Assembly: GCA_947475815.1 (NCBI GenBank)
Contig: CANJOT010000012.1
Coordinates: 1-33,654, forward strand
DNA: 33,654 nucleotides
From: Burkholderiales bacterium
Lineage (GTDB): Bacteria > Pseudomonadota > Gammaproteobacteria > Burkholderiales > Burkholderiaceae_D
Direction of reading: 5' to 3'
Shown here: piece by piece, positions 31,015 to 33,654 of the stretch
How positions within the stretch are numbered: position 1 is the stretch's first letter
Layout of the letters: the number at the start of each line of letters is the position of its first letter
The notes under the pieces: generated by a model
Seen by the model: only the letters and a program-made list of their open reading frames with translations
What the model was told of the DNA's origin: nothing
Databases searched by the model: none
Translations under genes and position numbers: made by a program

Positions 31015-31521
31015 ATGGCATGTTACGCCCGGTATTACACCTGCATCGACAGTCCCGTTGGCCGTTTGTTGCTGACTGCCAACGATCGCGCCATCACCGG
31101 CCTGTATATGGAAAACGATCCCCATGGCCCTGTTGGCGTGCCGGAGGGCGCGCTGCACGATGCGGCGCGCTTCACGTCCCTGCAGAATCAGCTGGACGAT
31201 TATTTTGCCGGCCGGCTTTTTGAGTTTGATATCGAACTTGATCTGGTCGGGACGCCCTTTCAGCGCTCGGTCTGGCAGGCCCTGCGCGCGCTGTCTTATG
31301 GGCAGACCATCAGCTACGGCGAGCTGGCGCGGCGCATCGGCAATCCGAACGCCGTGCGCGCCGTCGCCCTGGCCAATGGGCGCAATCCGGTGGCCATCGT
31401 GGTGCCCTGTCATCGTGTGATCGGCGCGAATGGGTCGCTCACCGGCTACAGTGGTGGGCTGGAGAACAAACGCCGTCTGCTCCTGCTCGAAGCTGCCGGC
31501 ATACCGGCGCTGCTGGCCTGA
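31015..31521 (+). CDS. ogt: Methylated-DNA-protein-cysteine S-methyltransferase
   Basis: A 168-residue suicide repair protein that moves alkyl groups from O6-alkylguanine to its own Cys132 in the motif PCHRV. Other family elements are the N-terminal RNase H-like region (CIDSPVGRLLLTAND), FQRSVWQALRALSYGQTISYGELA at about 82-105, the Arg-containing RAVALANGRNP before the active site, and GYSGGLENKRRLLLLE after it. The size fits Ogt rather than an Ada fusion. I chose ATG 31015 because GAAAGG lies 8 nt upstream; GTG 31006 is possible. It is convergent with topB, 137 bp away. Confidence 0.93.
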   Translation: MACYARYYTCIDSPVGRLLLTANDRAITGLYMENDPHGPVGVPEGALHDAARFTSLQNQLDDYFAGRLFEFDIELDLVGTPFQRSVWQALRALSYGQTISYGELARRIGNPNAVRAVALANGRNPVAIVVPCHRVIGANGSLTGYSGGLENKRRLLLLEAAGIPALLA

Positions 31522-31639
31522 TCAGGGTTCCTGGCGGCGCTTCTTGCCGACCAAGCCGCCCGAAAAATATCAGTGGCGTGGCGCGATGAGGGCGCGCGCC
31601 ACCGCCCGCATCATGTTTCCAGCCAGAGTCAGATCGCCC

Positions 31640-31660
31640 GAACCCCGCGTTCCGGGGTTC
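31640..31660 (-). other. Hairpin at the topB stop codon
   Basis: GAACCCCG (31640-31647) and CGGGGTTC (31653-31660) form an 8-bp stem with a 5-nt loop that overlaps the topB TGA (31659-31661). No T-run follows, so it is weak evidence for a terminator between the convergent genes. Confidence 0.35.
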
Positions 31661-33654
31661 AGGCGGCCGTCTTCGCGATCGTCTTCCTGGCGGTCGTCTT
31701 TTTTGCAGCGGCTTTTTTGGCAGCGGCCTTTTTTGCGGGGGTCTTTTTGACGGCCGCTTTTTTGGCAGCGACCTTCTTTGCAGCGACTTTCTTGACCGCC
31801 GGCACAACGGCGCCGGCGTCCGGTTTGGCGCCGGTTTTTTTGGCGGCAGCTTTTTTGACCGGAGCACCCGCCTTGCGTGGCTCGAACTCGAAGGTCACCT
31901 TGCCTTCAGGTCCCTTGACCAGGAAGGCTTTGAAGACCCGTCCGGTGCGCGACGATTTGAAGCCGGACAGCAGGTCGGTCTTGCCGGTGGACAGCAGCTT
32001 TTTCATCTGCTCGGTGCTGACTTCCTGTTGCAGGATGATTTTGCCGGAGCGGAAATCACAGGTCTTGGGCTGGGTCTTGCTGTTTTCGCAGACGTAGGAC
32101 AGGCCTTGGTCGTAGATGCGCGCAGCGCATTTCGGACAGGCGCCGAGGGGCTCCTGGGTGCTGAAGTCAATCGGTTCGCCGCGTTCGTCATCGGCCTGCG
32201 ACTGGCCGAAATCGAATTCGAGCTTGAAGTTGTCGTTGTCCTTGTCGACGACGATTTTCAGGATGGCCGCAAAGGGCCGGCCCATCTTGCTGCGAAAACC
32301 CTGCAGCGGGCCGATCTGGCGTTTTTCCAGCAGGTCTTCGACTTCGGCAATCTCAAACTGTCGCCCGGCGGGCACCTTGGTCATCGAGAAGCTGCATTTT
32401 TCGCAGGCAAAACGACGATAGTTTTCCTTCACCGTGCCACCGCAATGCGGACAGGGCCTATGCAGGGTGGCGTAATCACCCGGGATGGTGTCGCTGTCGT
32501 ATTCCTTGGCGCGCTTGACGATGACCTGGGTCATGTGGGCGATCTCGCGCATGAACTCATCGCGCGACATCTGGCCCTTTTCCATCTGCGCCAGCTTGTA
32601 TTCCCAGTTGCCGGTCAGTTCCGGCGAGGTCAGCTGCGGCACGTCGAGGCCGCGCAGCAGGGTCATGAGCTGGAAGGCCTTGGCCGTCGGAATCAGTTCG
32701 CGGCCCTCGCGCAGCAGGTATTTTTCGTAGAGCAGACCTTCGATGATGGCCGCGCGCGTGGCTGGCGTGCCCAGGCCCTTGCCGGCCATGGCTTCGGCCA
32801 GCTCGTCGTCGTCGATCAGCTTGCCGGCGCCTTCCATGGCCGAAAGCAGCGTTGCTTCGTTATAGCGCGCCGGCGGTTTGGTCACCAGGGCTACCGCCTC
32901 GACCTTGTCGGTGAGCGGCTTTTCATCTTTGGCGACGATCACCAGATTGGCGTCTTCGTCCTGGGCTTCCTTGCCATAGACCTGCAGCCAGCCCGGGTTG
33001 ACGAGTACCTTGCCCTGGGTCTTGAAATGGTGGCCGGAGACGGCGGTGATGCGCGTTGTGACCATGTATTCGGCGGCCGGGAAAAACACCGCCAGAAAAC
33101 GTTTGACCACCAGATCGTAGAGTTTCTCTTCGGGTTCCGACAGGTTCTTGGGTGCCTGCAGGGTCGGGATGATGGCGAAGTGGTCGGAGATCTTGCTGTT
33201 GTCAAAGATGCGCTTGTTCGGCTTGATCCATTTCTGCTTGAGGATCTGCGTGGCGGCGCTGTGATAACGGTTCGATTCGATCAACATTTCCATGGTCTGC
33301 CCGACCGTGCTCAGATAATCTTCGGGCAGATGGCGGGAATCGGTCCGTGGATAGGTCAAGACCTTGTGGCGTTCGTACAGGGACTGCGCCAGCCCCAGCG
33401 TGTTTTTGGCGGAAAAACCAAAGCGGCCATTGGCCTCGCGCTGCAGCGTGGTCAGGTCGAACAGACCAGGTGCCATGGAGGTCGACGGTTTGGCCTCCTC
33501 GCTTACCGTGCCGTGTTTGCCGCGGCAGGCCGCGACGATGGAATCGGCGGCAGCCTCGGCCCACAGACGCGCTTCGCGCGCTTCGGGATCGTGTTCGCTG
33601 TTGGCGAAACCGGGGTTGAACCAGCGGCCTTCATACAGGCCGGCCGCGGCGACA
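31659..33654 (-). CDS. topB: DNA topoisomerase III, C-terminal 664 residues (runs off right edge)
   Basis: A type IA topoisomerase. The frame stays open to the window end, so the N-terminal Toprim domain lies outside. Visible parts are GLFDLTTLQREAN, the active-site loop VLTYPRTDSRHLPEDY with the catalytic Tyr, GAGKLIDDDELAEAMAGKGLGTPATRAAIIEGL, then zinc-ribbon-like CPHCGG...CEKC, CPKCAAR...C and two F/GF repeats (LQGFRSKMGRPFAAIL, LLSGFKSSRTGRVFKAFL). The protein ends with about 70 residues rich in Lys and Ala. TopB decatenates single-stranded DNA crossings behind replication forks. A Met at 33476 is internal and not the start. Strand passage activity should be intact. Confidence 0.95.
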   Translation of the reverse strand, partial: VAAAGLYEGRWFNPGFANSEHDPEAREARLWAEAAADSIVAACRGKHGTVSEEAKPSTSMAPGLFDLTTLQREANGRFGFSAKNTLGLAQSLYERHKVLTYPRTDSRHLPEDYLSTVGQTMEMLIESNRYHSAATQILKQKWIKPNKRIFDNSKISDHFAIIPTLQAPKNLSEPEEKLYDLVVKRFLAVFFPAAEYMVTTRITAVSGHHFKTQGKVLVNPGWLQVYGKEAQDEDANLVIVAKDEKPLTDKVEAVALVTKPPARYNEATLLSAMEGAGKLIDDDELAEAMAGKGLGTPATRAAIIEGLLYEKYLLREGRELIPTAKAFQLMTLLRGLDVPQLTSPELTGNWEYKLAQMEKGQMSRDEFMREIAHMTQVIVKRAKEYDSDTIPGDYATLHRPCPHCGGTVKENYRRFACEKCSFSMTKVPAGRQFEIAEVEDLLEKRQIGPLQGFRSKMGRPFAAILKIVVDKDNDNFKLEFDFGQSQADDERGEPIDFSTQEPLGACPKCAARIYDQGLSYVCENSKTQPKTCDFRSGKIILQQEVSTEQMKKLLSTGKTDLLSGFKSSRTGRVFKAFLVKGPEGKVTFEFEPRKAGAPVKKAAAKKTGAKPDAGAVVPAVKKVAAKKVAAKKAAVKKTPAKKAAAKKAAAKKTTARKTIAKTAA
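31662..31870 (-). repeat. Lys/Ala-rich histone H1-like tail repeat of topB
   Basis: The final 70 codons are built from variants of AAKK (AVKKVAAKK, KKTPAKKAAAKK, AKKTTARK), with about 22 lysines. On the DNA this gives repeated TTTTTGGCAGCG-type units on the plus strand. The tail resembles bacterial H1-like proteins and should bind DNA without sequence preference. Confidence 0.8.

Noticed and set aside
1-33654. tRNA, rRNA, CRISPR, insertion sequences, phage or integrase genes
   Set aside because: Looked for and not seen: no regularly spaced direct repeats, no transposase-like frames, no cloverleaf-type sequence noticed. A tRNA scan was not possible here.

Overview
The window looks like chromosomal DNA of a high-GC betaproteobacterium, most likely Burkholderiales. 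The reasons are the GC-rich third positions, four periplasmic receptors of the Bug type (tripartite tricarboxylate transporter, TTT), a Tex/CreA/TopB housekeeping set, and strong long antisense ORFs typical of high-GC genomes. No tRNA, rRNA, CRISPR array, insertion sequence or phage gene was seen.

Region 1 (1-16131) is a catabolic island for small tri- and dicarboxylates. It begins with the tail of a Bug receptor. On the minus strand follow an MlrC-type M81 hydrolase with its Bug receptor, then a divergent [4Fe-4S] aconitase. A GntR/FCD regulator is divergent from the aconitase and starts a plus-strand run: ICL/PEP-mutase-type lyase, SDR dehydrogenase, TcuA-like tricarballylate dehydrogenase, Bug receptor, MmgE/PrpD-family protein, Bug receptor. 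A hicAB toxin-antitoxin pair sits where this run meets an opposing row of three RraA/HMG-aldolase paralogs and a 58-codon fragment. The likely logic is capture of a tricarboxylate by Bug proteins, FAD-dependent desaturation to an aconitate-type product, hydration by aconitase or the PrpD-family enzyme, and C-C cleavage by the lyase and RraA-type aldolases. The actual substrate is not visible in the sequence, and no TctA/TctB membrane subunits are present.

Region 2 (16237-21385) holds creA, tex, a protein with a PI3/4-kinase-like catalytic core and a Ser/Pro-rich N-terminus that resembles a secreted effector, and a lipoprotein with two BamE/SmpA-like repeats.

Region 3 (21530-28094, minus strand) holds a TetR regulator with an AT-hook-like tail, an HNH endonuclease, and a five-gene operon that I read as an unusual chaperone-usher-like surface fibre system. 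In transcription order it has two related pilin-like subunits, a small secreted protein, a PapD-like chaperone, and a 672-residue outer-membrane barrel with one C-terminal SdrD-B/carboxypeptidase-regulatory-like domain. The last four genes overlap by ATGA. This is the best candidate for an undescribed system here.

Region 4 (28331-33654) holds a small SET-domain methyltransferase, a membrane-fused spermidine synthase-like protein with a rho-independent terminator, an Ogt-type alkyl-DNA transferase on the plus strand, and the C-terminal 664 residues of DNA topoisomerase III. The topoisomerase ends in a lysine/alanine-rich histone H1-like tail and runs off the right edge.
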